Of a stretch of 64,000 bases of DNA, positions 34,501-49,500 are shown in pieces. Both the position numbers and the translations under genes were made by a program. The notes beneath the pieces were generated by a model, which was not told the DNA's origin, ran no database searches, and saw only the letters and a list, made by a program, of their open reading frames with translations. This stretch comes from Rhyzopertha dominica (Eukaryota; Arthropoda; Insecta; Coleoptera; Bostrichidae). The stretch covers positions 21,976,245 through 22,040,244 of the forward strand of contig QCXZ01000086.1 of assembly GCA_025024175.1 (NCBI GenBank). Reading direction: 5' to 3'. How positions within the stretch are numbered: the first letter of the stretch is position 1; the number at the start of each line of letters is the position of its first letter.

Positions 34501-37500
34501 ATCGTGGCCATCGTTGGAGATTGCAGCTTGCTCAGTACAGCATACCCCAACTTTAACTTCGACACGTTCCTCAAAATTCAAGTAAGTTCACCTCGTTCTA
34601 AAAAAAAATAAAAATTAACCTCTGATTTATAGCGCAGCGCCACGCATACCGAGCTAAAGTTTGACCTGGCTTCTAATCCGGTACCAAAAAGCGATCCGGA
34701 GTACGACTACCATAAGCTGGGTCTTCAAGTAACTATATCTCACAAAATAATGAAGTACAGTAGTCGCCTAAATGCGGTGGCAACTTTGAAGAGGACCTCG
34801 ACTGATCTTGACATGGGGCTGAAAGCGTCTTACGATATGAGCGGACCCGACNTTAATGCTGATGTAGTTGTTAGGTAAGCTTTGTGTCAGATCATTTTTG
34901 AAAGAATTGTGCTAAATCAACAAATACCCGACCATCTACCGGTGCAGTATCGATATTACTCAAAAGTATCGAAGTATACTTTTTCCATTGGAGTAAGGTT
35001 ATATGGAGGGTCATTTTGTGTAGAAATCAAACGCTTCAAAATGGATTTATGAATTTACACTTCTTTTCTTCTCCCCTAAACCGTTTCAGTGTCGTATTGA
35101 TAATTATCATCCTATTTAGAAATCGAAAATGTGCCACCATTTAGAGCCGCTTTAGATATGAATTTGCATAACACTTGCGTGGACATGTCTGCTTTCTTAC
35201 CTGTACAGGTACTTGTTTATCACGATTTACCCAGAATTTATAAGAAAACGCTTAAATCTCAATAAAATAAATGGGCATATCCAAGTTCGACAGTCACTGC
35301 AAAAATAATCTCTTGTGTCTAAAATTGAGGAAAGCTGAGCTTCGAAATAATGTCCAGGTACAGTTAATAACTTAATACTTTAATAGGGATTATCGTGGCC
35401 CTTTTCCCTTTAAGTCTTTTCTAAATAAAATAGATAGCAGGTAGCAGATGGAGCAATTAGAAACAAAATTTATTTACTTCTGCAATAAATCTCCCCGAAG
35501 TCTATCAAATCCACTATATTTAATGAATAGGCAAAGCGCTTTCAGCTAAAATTAGCCATCATCAGTGCCTCATTGTGTAAAAAAAGAATACAAAATAATT
35601 TAAAAAATGACATTGTCAAAATCAAAACAAGCAATCTTGACTTCAAACAAAAAAGTAGCCTCCATGCCAAAAATTATATAGATAACGGTAATTTTACAAT
35701 TTGGAATGATTTTTGTAATTTTAGTTGTCCTATTCTAAATTCTTTATTTGATCATTGATTTCATGTTTATGCTTTTGGCATGCAGGCTATTTTTTTTTGA
35801 ATTCAAGATGGCTTGTTTCGATTTGACAATGTCAGTTTTATAAATTCGTTTGTATTTTTTTTACACAATAAAGCACTGATGATGGCTAATTATAGCTGAA
35901 AGCGCTTTGCCTATTCATTAAATATAGTGGATTTGATAGACTTCGGGGAGATTTATTGTAGAAGTAAACATTACTCATATATCCACTTAGAGGAAAATGG
36001 ACCAGTTTACATTGTTTAAAATTTATTTAGTTGACAACCCATCGTCTTACGTGAAAGTTGTGCTTGTGATATTTTTGTGCTAATTCGAAGTGAATTTCTT
36101 TTTTCAACATGTTTCGTCCATGGGAAAATGCATAAAAAGAAACTGGCTCTTCCCGCGAGCCGCAAGATGTAGACTAAGCAAGCGAGAACGAAAAGCTATC
36201 GTCAAAGAAAGACGTCATTTGCATCCAGACGCTCAAGAATAGAGTATCAATGATCGATCAAAATGGGATGTTCTAATCCGGTTAAAGTTACAAGTGATTT
36301 AACAAAAGTACCTTACACATCCATTCAAAATATTATAAAAAAAGATAGTTACGGGAGAAAAAAGGTAGATTAAAAAAGTTCACGAAATTCAGTGGAAGTT
36401 TTGGTACAGAAATAAGGAAGGTTATATACCATATGTATAAGAAAAATATGGTGCAAACGGTAGCCTCATTGAAAGAAAAATTAAATGATTCAGGATATGA
36501 TATAGAAAGTTATGACGAAACATTTAGGCTATACTTAAGAAGTATTGGTTTTAACTACAAAACACTTGACAAAAGAATGGTCATTATGTAATCACTAGGA
36601 ATATAAAAAATTGTTCTGCTGACTATCATCAGGACATGGATTGAGACTTGGTTTACGAAACAATTGTTGCCATTTCTACCTCCTAACAGCGTAAAAGTAA
36701 TGGATAACGCAAAATATTATTAAAAAAACAATTGACTAGAGACCGTACCAAGCTACTAGAAAACAGGACATTATCGATTATATGACGAGAAATCACATCG
36801 AAGTACCTAACAAGGCCACCAAAAAAGACTTGTTGAATAAATTTAAAATCTTAATATTCCTGATCAATACAAGATAGGCGAAATCGCAAAGAAAGAAGGA
36901 CACACCGTGTTGAGACTGCTTCCTTACTACTGTGTTCTCAATCCAATTGAACTAATNTGGAGTGATCTAAAACGAGGANTTAGAAGACACAATAATTCTC
37001 CTAATTTCAGTGCTAGTGTGGTGGACGTTATTAGGAACGAAGTTGACAANATCAGTGCTGAAAANTGGGTAAACTATGAAAAACATGTTATCGACATTGC
37101 AAACTCGTATCTGTCGCCAAGTGTGAACAGTTTGATCATTGATTTAAATTCTGATTCGGACAGTGACAGTGAATTTTTTGAAAACATTTGTGATTTAGAA
37201 TAATTTATGATGATTAATGATTTATGAACTCTGTTTCGGTATCTGCTAAAATCTTTTACTGAGGCTATATAACCTTAGAACACTGGGAATACAATACCTA
37301 AAAGTATCGAATGTATCAAAAGTATCAAAGTATCAAAAGTATCGAAGTATCGAAGGCATCGAAGTATCGAAAGTATCGCCGAGTCTTGGCGCAGCCCTTG
37401 ATATTATATTGCTTTAATTACTCATTCGTATGTTTTGTTTATATGGTATTATTAGGTTTATGATTCACTTACAGTAATGATTTATTTGTTTACAAAACTT

Positions 37501-40500
37501 GATACTGTCATGAAATTCCTGTACTGGAGGAAGAAATGTTGCTCCGCAGGTACGCAAAGGACAAAGAAGTGTCTGTGGGTCTATTCTGGTCACACCCCCG
37601 TTCAACATGGGAACGCATCGAGTGCAAACTGAACGTGACCATACCGTCGTTTAGGTCCATGATCGTGGAGGCACGGCTGTACGAAAAGCAAACGGCGGAC
37701 TACATAGTAAGTTTTCACATTAATTATTTTTGTGTCTCGCGGAGGCAACTCCAGAAAAGTTTGAGGCAGCCAGCGGCCCTCCAGAGACCCGGTCGTAATA
37801 TAGATCTGCCCGTTATTAGTTACGATACCGGTATACGAAATTACGTTTCTAATCGTGCGATGCATTAGCCACTCTTTCAAGCCGGCCCTTGATGAATTGC
37901 CCCGCGTTTTGCAGGTGGAGGTAAAGGGAGTCTGGTTCAGCGGGCACAGCATATTCGTGAGGGGTATTTATCAAGACAAGAGCACAGAATCCGCCGCCGA
38001 TCACCACCTGAAGCTGATGCTGAAGTCTCCCAGCTTCGACGAGATATTCGTTGATCACACTTACTACAGGGACAACTACCAGCTCAAGATAGAGGCAAAG
38101 GTAAATAATCTGAATGTCGCGCTAAAATGAATCACCGGCGTTCTTTTTTGAGACAACCTGGATGACACTTTTGTTATTTGGCCCCACGGTATAGAAGAGT
38201 TGGATAGGTTTCTAAATCACTTCGACAGTCAAAATCCTGACTTAAAATTCAATATGGAATTAGAAAGCAATGGTAGTTTACCTTTCTTGGATGTCCAAAT
38301 TTACAGTATAAACACTGGACAGTTAGGACACAAGGTTTACAGAAAATCAACACACACAGGCAGATATTTACATGCCACATCTCACCACCCCCCATCTCAA
38401 AAGTAGTCTTATAAGGACGTTATTTGTTAGAGCACATAGGATCCCAGACGAAAATTCTTTACAAAAAGAAATAAATCATCTTAAATCAGCGCTAGTGAGA
38501 AATGGTTATAGCAATAAGAATATTTGGTCAGTTTTTAATAAAAGTGCTCATTTAAATCAAGTAAATTCTCAGCCAGGACAAAGTAAATTGACGTTGAGTT
38601 TACCTTATGTACAAGGCCTTTCGGAAAAATTAAAGAGAATGCTTAGAAAACACGATATTTTAGTTGTTGATATAATAATTTAGATAAAATTTGAAGTTCT
38701 GCTAAAGATAAAGTTACATTTAGAGAGTGAAGGTGTTTACAAAATTACATGTTCTTGCGCCAAGTGTTACATGGTCAAACTAAATAAAAGCAGGTACGCG
38801 TTTGAAAGAACACATACGTGCTACTAGGCTGCAACAGATAGATAAATCTTCCGAAGCTGAACACTCATATTTGACTAAACACATGATTGACTTTGATAAA
38901 ACAAAAATTTTACATAGAGAAAAATATTATCACAAACGTCTAATAAAAGAAGCTATAGAAATTTGTAGGAATACTAATAATTTTAATAGGGACTGTGGAA
39001 ATTAAGAGTAAGGTGACATTTGGAAAGCTATTTTGTAGTTATCTTTTACCAAGTAGTTCGTGTATATCTAGTAGGCAGATAGTTCCTTTTTCGTCGTTAG
39101 GTTTTTTTATCAGGTTGGCACGTCGTTTCTATGACGTCTCGCTTCCTTGGTGATTTGTTTATTTACTTTCAAAATTTTGTTTGAACTTGTGCCAGGCAAA
39201 TTTTGAGGTTCTTCGTCTTTGACAAAGATTACAGGTATAATCGAAGTGTCAGACTAATAACTTTTTGTCAGTGTTTACAAGAGACAGCGATCTTTCCGAG
39301 AAAATATTATCTCGATAACTACTGATCCAAATCTATTTTTAGTCCCCGTATCGTGATAGTTGCATTATTTTTGTAATGTAAGGCATTTCCATTATTTGAA
39401 GAATGTGTAATGTTTGAATACTTGGTGTTGTATCTCGAATTTTTCGAGTTTCTTACAAAAATCTAAAACTAAAATGCCAAGACAATTTATTTTCGAACGT
39501 GAAGAGGAGAGATATGATTTGTGTTATACCAATTAATTTTCCGCGCTAGATTTCTATCTTCATTTGACGATATGGGTACATTGTCTTCTGTAGTACCCCC
39601 ACTCTCAAACGCTAGGGTCAAAATTGATATCATTCCTGTATTGGATATTTGTTGTGTTGAATTCATGCAAGCAACAGTTCAAAGACTTTAAATAAATACC
39701 GCTTGCAACGCTTTATAAAACACCTAACTATAGATTATGCCAACCAACGCATAAGGTATGAGCGATTGAGTTGTATTATTCATTTATCAATTCAGTTTTC
39801 ATCTCTGTTGTTAGAATGACTGCTTGTTACCGCCATACACTTTCACTCCTAGTTGACTCACTTGTCTTTAGCCCTCTGACGATTCTTATGCCTCCTGGCC
39901 CTCCGTTGGGATACTTATACTCCCATAGAAAATTCCACAAGCGACACTTTCCAGACGCTAACGAAATTTCGCGAATGTTCCATTGATAGAATTTTCTGGA
40001 GAGCATCGATATTCCCTGCCATCTGTCTGTCGCTAGGATAACTACTACGCTCCTGCAACTCCGGTCCACAGATGACGCTGATTCCGCAACACTATAATGA
40101 AAGGAAGACACGAGATAGCAATATTAACGTTCTATACGAGGGTGAATGCTTTCAGCTTCCATAAATATAAGATATAATTTTGTTTGAACTTGTGTCAGGC
40201 AAATTTTGAGGTTCTTCGTCTTTGACAAAGATTACAGGTGTAATCGAAACGTCAGCCTATTAACTTTTTGTCAGTGTTTTCAAGAGACAGCGATCTATCC
40301 GACAAAATATTATCTTATATTAACGTTCTATGTCGTTGTTATAGTAATGGTATACAGAAAAAAAATAAAGGACTGCTATTGTTGCAGACACATCCTCTTC
40401 AGATAACAGGGCAGTATTTACTATGACAATTATCTTGTTCTACTCGTCAATATAATTTTTCTTCGGGATACGCTTAAAACATCTAGCTCCAAAATTTTGA

Positions 40501-43500
40501 AATCTCTAACACTCGTTTTCAGGCTGACCACGACAAGGACATTTACAGCATTTATGTGAGGCACGCAACGACGAATCCGCATGAAATCGCTACGGAAGCT
40601 AAGCTGAAGTACAAGGATAAAGTTTATTCCATGAGCAGCGCGGTTCAGCTGAAGGAAAAACGGCAAATACTCGTGGAGCTCCACATTGATCAGTGAGTGG
40701 GTAAAATCAAAGGCCTGCACGATATTCACTGTATGCTTTAGATTCAGGGACATCCACTTCGGGGCTTGGGGTTACGGTAACGAAGCAAGAAAGGCGGCCG
40801 GCATGGAGATAAAATGGGACGCCAACCGCGATCCGAATCAAAAACTGGCCGTTACGGTGGATTTCAGTAGTCCCCGTCCTTACGATTACGCGGGGAACTT
40901 CGTGGTCTCGTATCCTGGACGGACGATTAACGGCCTATTCGACTTCACCATCAAAGGTGAGGGTTCAACAATAAGATTCGTTTAATTTGCTTTTTCCCCC
41001 CGTTGCAGATGCCGTTTTTACGACGTCCTCGCGTCTATCGTGGAGCACCGAGGAGTCGGTGGTAATAAGGATAAAAGCGAACTATCAAAACGACATTAAG
41101 ACGTTTTTCTACTTGGACTCGGAGCTGATGACTCCATTCGATGATTGGCGGCGGACCGCGCTAAACGGAGGGTACGACGGGGAGGCTGGGGCTTTAATGG
41201 ATATAGGAAATTTGCCTTTTCAGGTTCCTTCACAGCGGGAACATGTACAAGGCGAACGGGAGCCTCAGCTATCACGACAATCAGCACGTGGCTTTCGATG
41301 TTATGGCGGATTACGCGACCACCGCTGCCGCATTTACTTGCGAGTTTTCAGGAGCAATTTCCAGCACCGTCCATAATATTACGTCACTTAGTGCTAGCGT
41401 CAAGCATCGCCACAACGCTACGAAGGTCGATACTGGCATAAAAGTGACGGTAAGTTTCATTCATTTTTTGACGAAAACGACTGCAACTACAGCTACAAAC
41501 TTTATTCTTGAGTTCGAATTATATAGGATGGAACGTAGTTCTACTATACACCATAGTCACTTAAAAATACAAAAACTGTTTTATACAAATGCCTTTTGGA
41601 TTTTTAAGTAGTTACTATAATTTTGAATAATTGAATCAATACTTCCACACCAATTTGTCATATTGACATTTACGCTTTTATTTCTTATACATTGGGGAGC
41701 ATAACAACAGCTCCACCTTAAATTGTCAGTTTTTTCTTGGCCAAATGCAAACGTAATTTAATGTAAGAAATAAAAATACTAGGAACTGGAATAATTCCAT
41801 AATTTAATGAAATAGTTTGTAAAATTTGCGTGGTGCATAACTATAGCGCCACTTAAAACTTTTAGGTAGCTGTAATCGGAGGTCAAAAACGTGTTTATAT
41901 TTTGTTATTATTTACTAACTGTCACTGTGTTGTAACAATTGAGTTAAAAATGCCTTGTCGAAGGTATCTGAGCGGCATGAAAAAAGAAAAAATCTTGGCT
42001 TTTTGGGATGAAAGCTTTAGTCGTCTAAAAATGGCCCAAAGAATTAATTTGTCTGGTAAAGTTGTCGCCAATTGTTTGCGAAGCCCTGAACAGTATGGCA
42101 CAAACAAGAAAGGTAACCCTAAGGGAAAAAAATCGCCCAGAGCTACAAGAAGAATTATTGCTACAGCGAGTAACACTTTAAAAAGTCGAAAAAGAATTAC
42201 CCAAGAGTGCGGGCTTGATGTTTCAAAATGGACTATAGGCAGGGTTCTGCCGAAAACTAAGAAAATCTCCCCGAAATGTAAACCAAAACTTTACAATTAA
42301 ATCTCGAATTATACCACGTAATTTTTTTAAATCTGAGGTTATTAAAATTTAATCTTGATGGTCCAGATGGTTTCAATTGTTATTGGCGAGATTTGAGGAG
42401 AGAACCTGAGTATCCTTCAAAACTAAACTTTGGAGGTGGTACATTAATGATATTGGGTGCTTTTACAAAAGCAGGCGTTTTAACATTGGCTTACCCATTA
42501 ACACGAATTAACAGTCGAGAGTATATTCAAGTTCTTGAGACAAATTTAATGCCTTTTTAAATAACAATTACGAACAAGATTTCATTTTCCAACAAGATAA
42601 TGCGAGGATGTCGGTAGAGAGTCGATGGCTTGGTTTGCCAACCAAAGTGTCGAATTGTTAGAGTGGCCCTCTTGTTCACCTGACATGAACCCCATTGAAA
42701 ACTTTTGGGGTATCTTAGTTCGGCGAGTATATGTGAATAACCGACAATATCTCATAAATGAACTCACAAATTCATTAGAAGAGTTTGAGCCAATTTGGAA
42801 CCAAGAATATTAAATAATTTCGTTGGAAGCATGAATTCTAGAATTTTTGGGCTAACTAGGAAGAATGGAGGTCAAACCCATTATTAATTTAAGAATTGTT
42901 TCGTTAAAATTTGTTCAATTTTATGTGAAATTTAGATAGGGCTATAGTTGCACCAGTCCAATACGGGAAGCATTTTTAAATTAGGGTTAAATTAGGTGTC
43001 GTTGTGATGAACTACCTGAGAAAATAAATTTATTTTGGAGCTACATCACGTTCAATGTTTACTAGTTTTCCAGCTGTATTTAGACATGCCTTCGGGGAAT
43101 TTTCGGAAGAAAAATGTTAAATAATGGGTTTGGTCATTTTGAATAATTCCTTTAAACACAAAATTTTTTCTTATACTAATCATTCATCTATGATTTTTTG
43201 GGCATTGAGCTCGGTATTTTTATAATGCAATTTTTAAATTTGCTGGTATTTAAAAAAGTCGCGTTACGTTTTCATTTATGTAATTCGAATTCTGCCGACA
43301 GGGAAAAGATGCATTCGAGAAAACTACAGAAAGAGAAATACTCATTTTTATAAACACAGCACCACCCAATAATTACTGTAGCAATATGATTTTGTATGTG
43401 CAAAAATTAAAATAGGTAAGGGTGTAAACCGAAAATAGCAATTAGCTATTATTTTAGCAAAAAATGTTTGTTTGGTTGTCTCAGTGTTAACGAAGGGTAA

Positions 43501-46500
43501 ATCCAACAAAAATACACTACAAAGATAAATTCGATAAGAGGTGCGAATAATTACTTCCACATCCAACGGGTGGGAAGTATAGTATCGCAATAATAATTTT
43601 AAAAATTTTTTATTTGCTCATTCGCTTTAAAATGGTCGAAAATGCAAAAAAAAAATAAATTTTTTGCAAAAACAAATTTCTTGTCTGTGTGTCTGTAGTT
43701 TTGTTTGTATACACGATAACTTTCGAAGGACTTAATATATGAACTTGAAATTTGGCAAACGTATAAATCTCAACTACCGAAAGCTACCAATTGTTTGTGG
43801 GGTAAGTATGGTATCGGGAAGGAGGCAAAATTGGGGGGGGGGTGACTACCCTTTTTGAAAATATTTATTTTTTTTCGTTTTAGTATGTGATTAGTAGTAT
43901 TAGTGCGAGTACTAATCGTTCTTATAAATTTTCGGTGCAGCAAGCTGTTTAGAAGATATTAGCAAAAAAGCGACACTTAAGAAAAAGATAGGAAATAAAA
44001 TTTCTCACAAAAAGTGTCTTAGAAAATTTATCCAAAATTTTGACATTTTAGAAATATTCCCAAAAAACCTATTTTGGACCCTGCTTGTACGATTTTTTTT
44101 TAAATATAGGTGGTATATAGAAGATAATTTCTGATCAGAAAGCACTCTTGTAATTTTTTTGTTAAATTAATAATTTTCGAGTTATTTGGAAAAAACCGAT
44201 TAAAAATTTATATATTTTTGCTAATATCACGAGGACTGTTCGTCTTAGAAAAAATCTGTAGAGAGAAAAATGCTCAAAAGCTGATTACTAATCATATAGT
44301 ATAAGAAATAAAAACGTAAATGTCATTTTGACAATTGGATGTGGAAGTATTGATTCAATTTGCAGCGGTTTTTTTCTTGGAAACTGCAACCTCCTGCTGT
44401 TTTTAAAAGTACCCAGAAAAGGTTAATTCAAACTACTAACAAGTAGTTTTTTTCTTTTTTCTTTTTGTTATGCCACGTGAAATATATATAATTTTGCATT
44501 TGACAAAGGAAAAACATTTATCATTCGATTTAAAGAAATAAAGTTACTTGTGTTTAAAATTAAAAATATAGCAGTGCATATGGTATAGAATTATTTCGAT
44601 CTTACACAAGCATTGCAATCGTCAATTTTTGCATAAAGTAAACTCCATACTGGTACATTTTACATCTAATGTATGGTGCATAAAGTATAGTACTCAAAAA
44701 TCCAAAAGACCTTTGTATAAGGCTATTTTCTATATTTTTAACTATTATTCAATTTAATTTTTATATTTTTAATTATTAATTAGATACCTATGTCAAATGA
44801 AATTTTACTTATTTTATTCAAAGTGCCAATCATTAAAGGTTAATTTTTTATTTTCATATCTATAGTATCTGTAAGTTATTTATTAGCGTGGTCAACCTTA
44901 AAACGAGAATAAAATCAAATTAGCTTAAGACGTCCCTCTCTCCATTTATAAAACTTCAGCGTCCTAGGTGTCCATCAAACTTTGTGGTAGGTACTTTTTG
45001 AAATATCGGTCGCTTTCTGTTATAGTACCACCCTCAACAAGCGATCAACGTGAGAAGCTTGTGGCAGATCGAAGAGAACGCAGTTTCAACCAATTTAACC
45101 GGCACAGTGTCCCTTGTTAGCCCTTTCAAGGGATTCAAAAGGGGTTTGTTAGTAAGCAAGATACACCTGTCCAAGGTGCGAAGATACGTACGTGGAATAG
45201 CCGATTTAGACTTGGATTTCAAGAAATTCAGCGCGAGCTTAGAAGGTAACGAATCAAGAGAGGTATTTAGATCGTGACCTGTCTCTTTTTTAGCTTACAT
45301 GTCGAAACTGACCCGTTCGATGCTGATGTTCAACGTGACCACACCAATCGAAAAGTACGACAAGATAGTGGGTCGTTTTGGTATCAACGACGTAATCAGA
45401 CACGTCGTCGCCGAAGTGAACTACCCGAACGGAAGCATCGGTGCGGAATTGCTCTTTAATGTGCAGAGCATATCGGATTTCGACGCAAAGTTTAGCCTGG
45501 CCACTCCTCTAGAGTTCCTGCAGCGTCTGTTGATAGTGGGAAAATTAAAACCTGAAGAGGTAGGCAAGTTAAAACGGCGACTTCGTTACATGCAAACACT
45601 TTTCGAACTGTTCGCAGGCGGACTTCCGCTTGGGATGGAACTCCCTGCTGGCCGGCTTCGTCGGCGTATGGCATTATGCTAATGTCACGGATTTCGAGTA
45701 CTCATACAAGATTTACACGCCCATCGAAGGCTTCGAGGAGAATGGATTGGTGGCGAAGCTGCTGCTGCAGGACGGCTTAGACTCGGAAGTTTCCGTCAAG
45801 TTGGCCGCTCACAAGGTAACAACCTATCCATTATGGAATTTCAATCTCTCATCCGCGAGGGGGATGGTCGGGGATTTATAATTTACGTAAATTAAGTTGA
45901 TACCGGAATGCATGGCCGCGTACTAGAGAACTCCTTCCCTCCCCTAACGTTATTTAAACAATAATTTTAAGGGTGCAGACTACTTTTTTAGGCAACATTG
46001 AAATATAGTTGTTTTCAAATATAAGTCGAACTTACCGGGTAAGCATAATAGGAAGAAGTCGAGAAAATTTAAAAAAAAATTAATTTTATGTGGACAGCAA
46101 TGAAGTCAAAAAAAGGCGATTCTGATGTCAGCAATAATTGGAGAATCGTTCGTACTACGGTCCCTAAATTTTAAAAGCACGTTCTGACACACCTCATCTA
46201 TGCAGACGCGAAACCCTTTTTAACAAAATGCCATAATGTTCAAGTAATGTATTTTTTTTTAATTTTAGTAACATATTAATTCCATTTTTACTACATTTTT
46301 AGTAGTAACTCCATACATGTGCAGGTTTGATAGAAGCATGGAAATTTATAAAAATCCTAAAACTAATGCAGTTATTTTTGAAATAGTAAAAATTTTCCTT
46401 AAAATCTCCGCCCCATAATTGCACACGCCTACTTTTGTTTTTGTCTAAAGACCTCTGTTTTATTACACCTTTGAGTAGTTGTGCCCATTGGCCCAGCTTT

Positions 46501-49500
46501 TATTGCAGCACCCGAAAGATGGGCGCAATATACACCCGTACTAACCTATAGTATTTTCACTTGACTTTGAGTGATCAAGCAATAAAAGGGGGACTGCCTC
46601 TTAATACGAGCTTGTAAAATATACGATACACATATACATACAGATAAGCGGAAAAGCAGTGCCGTTAGAAATGCGTTTTCAAATAATATTCTACAAAACT
46701 ATATATAATAGCCGGAGAGCGTGACTTAAAGCACCATAAATAAGGATCATTCTTGCAGTTACTCGTTAGCACTTGGGTTTCGAGGTAAGCGTTCGGAGTC
46801 CTTTGAAACCCGAGGCTCTAAACCTGGTTATACTTCAGTCCTTGTTCATCTGTTCGTATGACATTTTTCAAAAATGCTCAAATTGGTCTAAGGAACTTAC
46901 AGTTTTTCTGGGTTTTCATAAAATTTGGACCTATTCTAATGTTAACAATACTTGCAACTGCAACTTGCAATAACAGCCGAAATTAAATACAAATTAACTA
47001 AAATTTTACGAAAGATATTTTATAATAATGAATTACAACACACGAACACAACATAAACAAAAAATACAGTTTTCTTCAATTCTTAGTGAGCTTAGTACGC
47101 TGTGTTAGAACCTCGAGGATTAATAATGGTCTGACATCTCCTAGGCATGTTCAAAATGCATCGATCAATGACATCTTGTGGAATCAAATTCCATTGCTCC
47201 CCCAAGAGATTTTTAAAATCAGGACGGTTATGGATATTCGGCATAAATGGTGTTAACCTTCTTTGAAGCATGTCCTACCACACATGTTCAATAGGATTCA
47301 TGTCTGGCGATTGAGGAGGGCATGGAAGAACACGAATCTGTTCATCAGCCAACGAGTTGGTTACTCTCTGACCAATATGTGGTCGTGTATTGTCATGCAT
47401 ATACTGTAAATATGGCCCGGTAGCATATGCAAATGGTTGAACAACAGGTTCTAGAACTTGCTCAATGTATAGATCCTGAGTGATTGTTCTGTCGATGCAA
47501 ATGAGGTCTGTTTTATGGTGGAGAATGATACCGCCCTAAACCATGACAGATCCTCCTCTGCACAAATGGGCCTCCTGAAAGTGCCTGATCGCCTCTAATT
47601 CACCCTTTCCACGCCAAACCCTCACTCCTCTGCCATCTGGCCGAAACCCAAACCTAGACTCATCCATGAAGAGAACATTACCCCATTATGGTTCAATCCA
47701 ATTCACACGCAATTGCCCCTGCGTAATGCAGGAACTGTAATTGGACGACGACTGTGTAGACCTGCTTCACGTAGACGGTTTCTGACAGTTTGGTCTGAAA
47801 CTGTGACCCCAAGTTCTGGAGATGAGAAACAATCTCCCTTGCCGTAGTNTCTGGATGACGCCTGGCCTCAATAATAATGTTACGGTCCTGGTCTGGTGTT
47901 GTAACGCGTCTAGGACTTGTGTGCCTTTCGGCCACATCACCTGTTTCTTGGTACCTTCGCCAAAGTCTACTGATTACGCTCTTTAAAGTGGCAAATGCAG
48001 TCGCAACTTGAGTTTGAACACAGCCACCCTCTAACATTCCAACAGCACGTAACATTTCATCCCTAATCAAATGTCGACACTCCATATTCCAGTTTTATCA
48101 ATGTACACATTATTGCACTGAATACACCTTATCACATGTGTCAAACTTTAGTTTAGAACAAATAAAAGCAAAACAAGCCTGACGCAGGAACCTACGATAT
48201 GACGACGAGGCATAAATAATGAAGTTAAGGTCAGAATTTCTGGTCAGAAATCCGTGGATATTGATTTATAGTGATCCAGTTGATCAAAAACTTATTTGAA
48301 AAATCATTTGGCCGCGCCAGACATGATATTTCCAGATGAAAAGATAAAGTGTATGTTCCTTAGACCATTTTAGCAGTGTAGATAAATTGATAGAAGCAAA
48401 TTTATCTCAGTTTAATCTTGTTCGGAATAATTTAGAAATAATTATTTAACTTTTACAGCGAATTTATGTAGGATGAAAAAGTATCAATATTTTGATTGCA
48501 ACTGATGTAAATATATAACAAATATTTACGTAATATATATTTTCATACTTCTACGAAGAAATAAGTTTGTTTGCACTGCTGGTTAGTATACCTAATCTAT
48601 TTCTTATAATGCATGAATTTTGCTTAAACAATATTCATTTTTATAAGAATAAAAACATCTCGTTTAATATGTTTTATGTCAAAAAAGTTTAATTATAGTT
48701 TAACTTTAATAACCTACAGGATGATTTAAAGTTAAATTCATGGCCTAGGTACTTACAAAGTCATTAACAGAAAACTTAGGAGAGATCTGAAAAAAGTTTT
48801 AAGAGAGAAATGCAGTTATATAAAGGGCCATATCTTATACTTTGTTGGACCGTAACATAGAAATATTTAAATAATAACAGGTATAACATAAAATTTGCAT
48901 TAATTGAAAGCAACAAAAATTTTTTTATTTCTTTCAAATGTAATTGCCAGAAATGATAAAGAGACTGTAGAAAAAATTTAATACAAAATCAGTGTATTTA
49001 ATAGAAGAACATGTACTTTTAAAAGATGTTAAAGTTATTGATTTTCATTGCCACAATAAAATTTTGTAAATTGCAACCGACATCCCTCTACTCTTGAAAA
49101 AAATCATGCACCGATAATACTAAATTGCGCGCTGCAGTTGTCAGGTGCTTCTATACATTCTCTGAATCAGACATATATTAACAAGTTGAAAACTGAACAA
49201 CAACTAAAGTGCAACCAGGAATAGGTTTAGAGCCACTGGTTTCAAAGGAACCCGAACGCTTCTCTCGAAACCCAATCTCTAACAAGTAACTGCGAAAATG
49301 ATCCTTATATATAAGTGAGCTAAGGGGCATTGGAACTATATAGCACATTATAATTATTATATTATGGAGAGTGGTTCCAGTTTTGGCAGAATATTACTTG
49401 GAAACGCATTTCTAACGGCACTACTTGTCCGCTTATCTAAAAATGTGTACCGTACATTTTACAAGCTTGTATTAAAAGGCCGTCCCGCTTATATTGCTTG

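Larger units (their letters stand above)
34945..37400. mobile_element. Composite insertion in apolpp intron 12 with AAGTATCGAA-type ends
   Basis: Left flank cggtgcagtatcgatatt..aaaagtatcgaag; right flank a tandem run of aagtatcgaa-like words (37305-37377), then gtcttggcgcagccctt, roughly inverted to the left flank. Between them lie an inverted Penelope-type repeat (35457-35970) and a broken IS630/mariner-type transposase (36110-37203). This looks like nested insertions. Confidence 0.55.
41629..44362. mobile_element. Outer inverted-repeat element in apolpp intron 18, with nested insertions
   Basis: 41629-41690 is the inverse of 44300-44362 (ttgaatcaatacttccacac and gacatttacg shared). Inside are a Tc3-like element (41692-43016) and a copy of the repeat family at 43553-44110. 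Confidence 0.8.

Noticed and set aside
35457..35970. CRISPR-like array from repeated blocks
   Set aside because: A single inverted pair in a eukaryotic intron, not evenly spaced direct repeats.
39771..40111. Small opposing frames (71 and 94 codons) as genes
   Set aside because: They lie between two direct Penelope-type repeats and have no recognisable motif; more likely terminal-repeat sequence.
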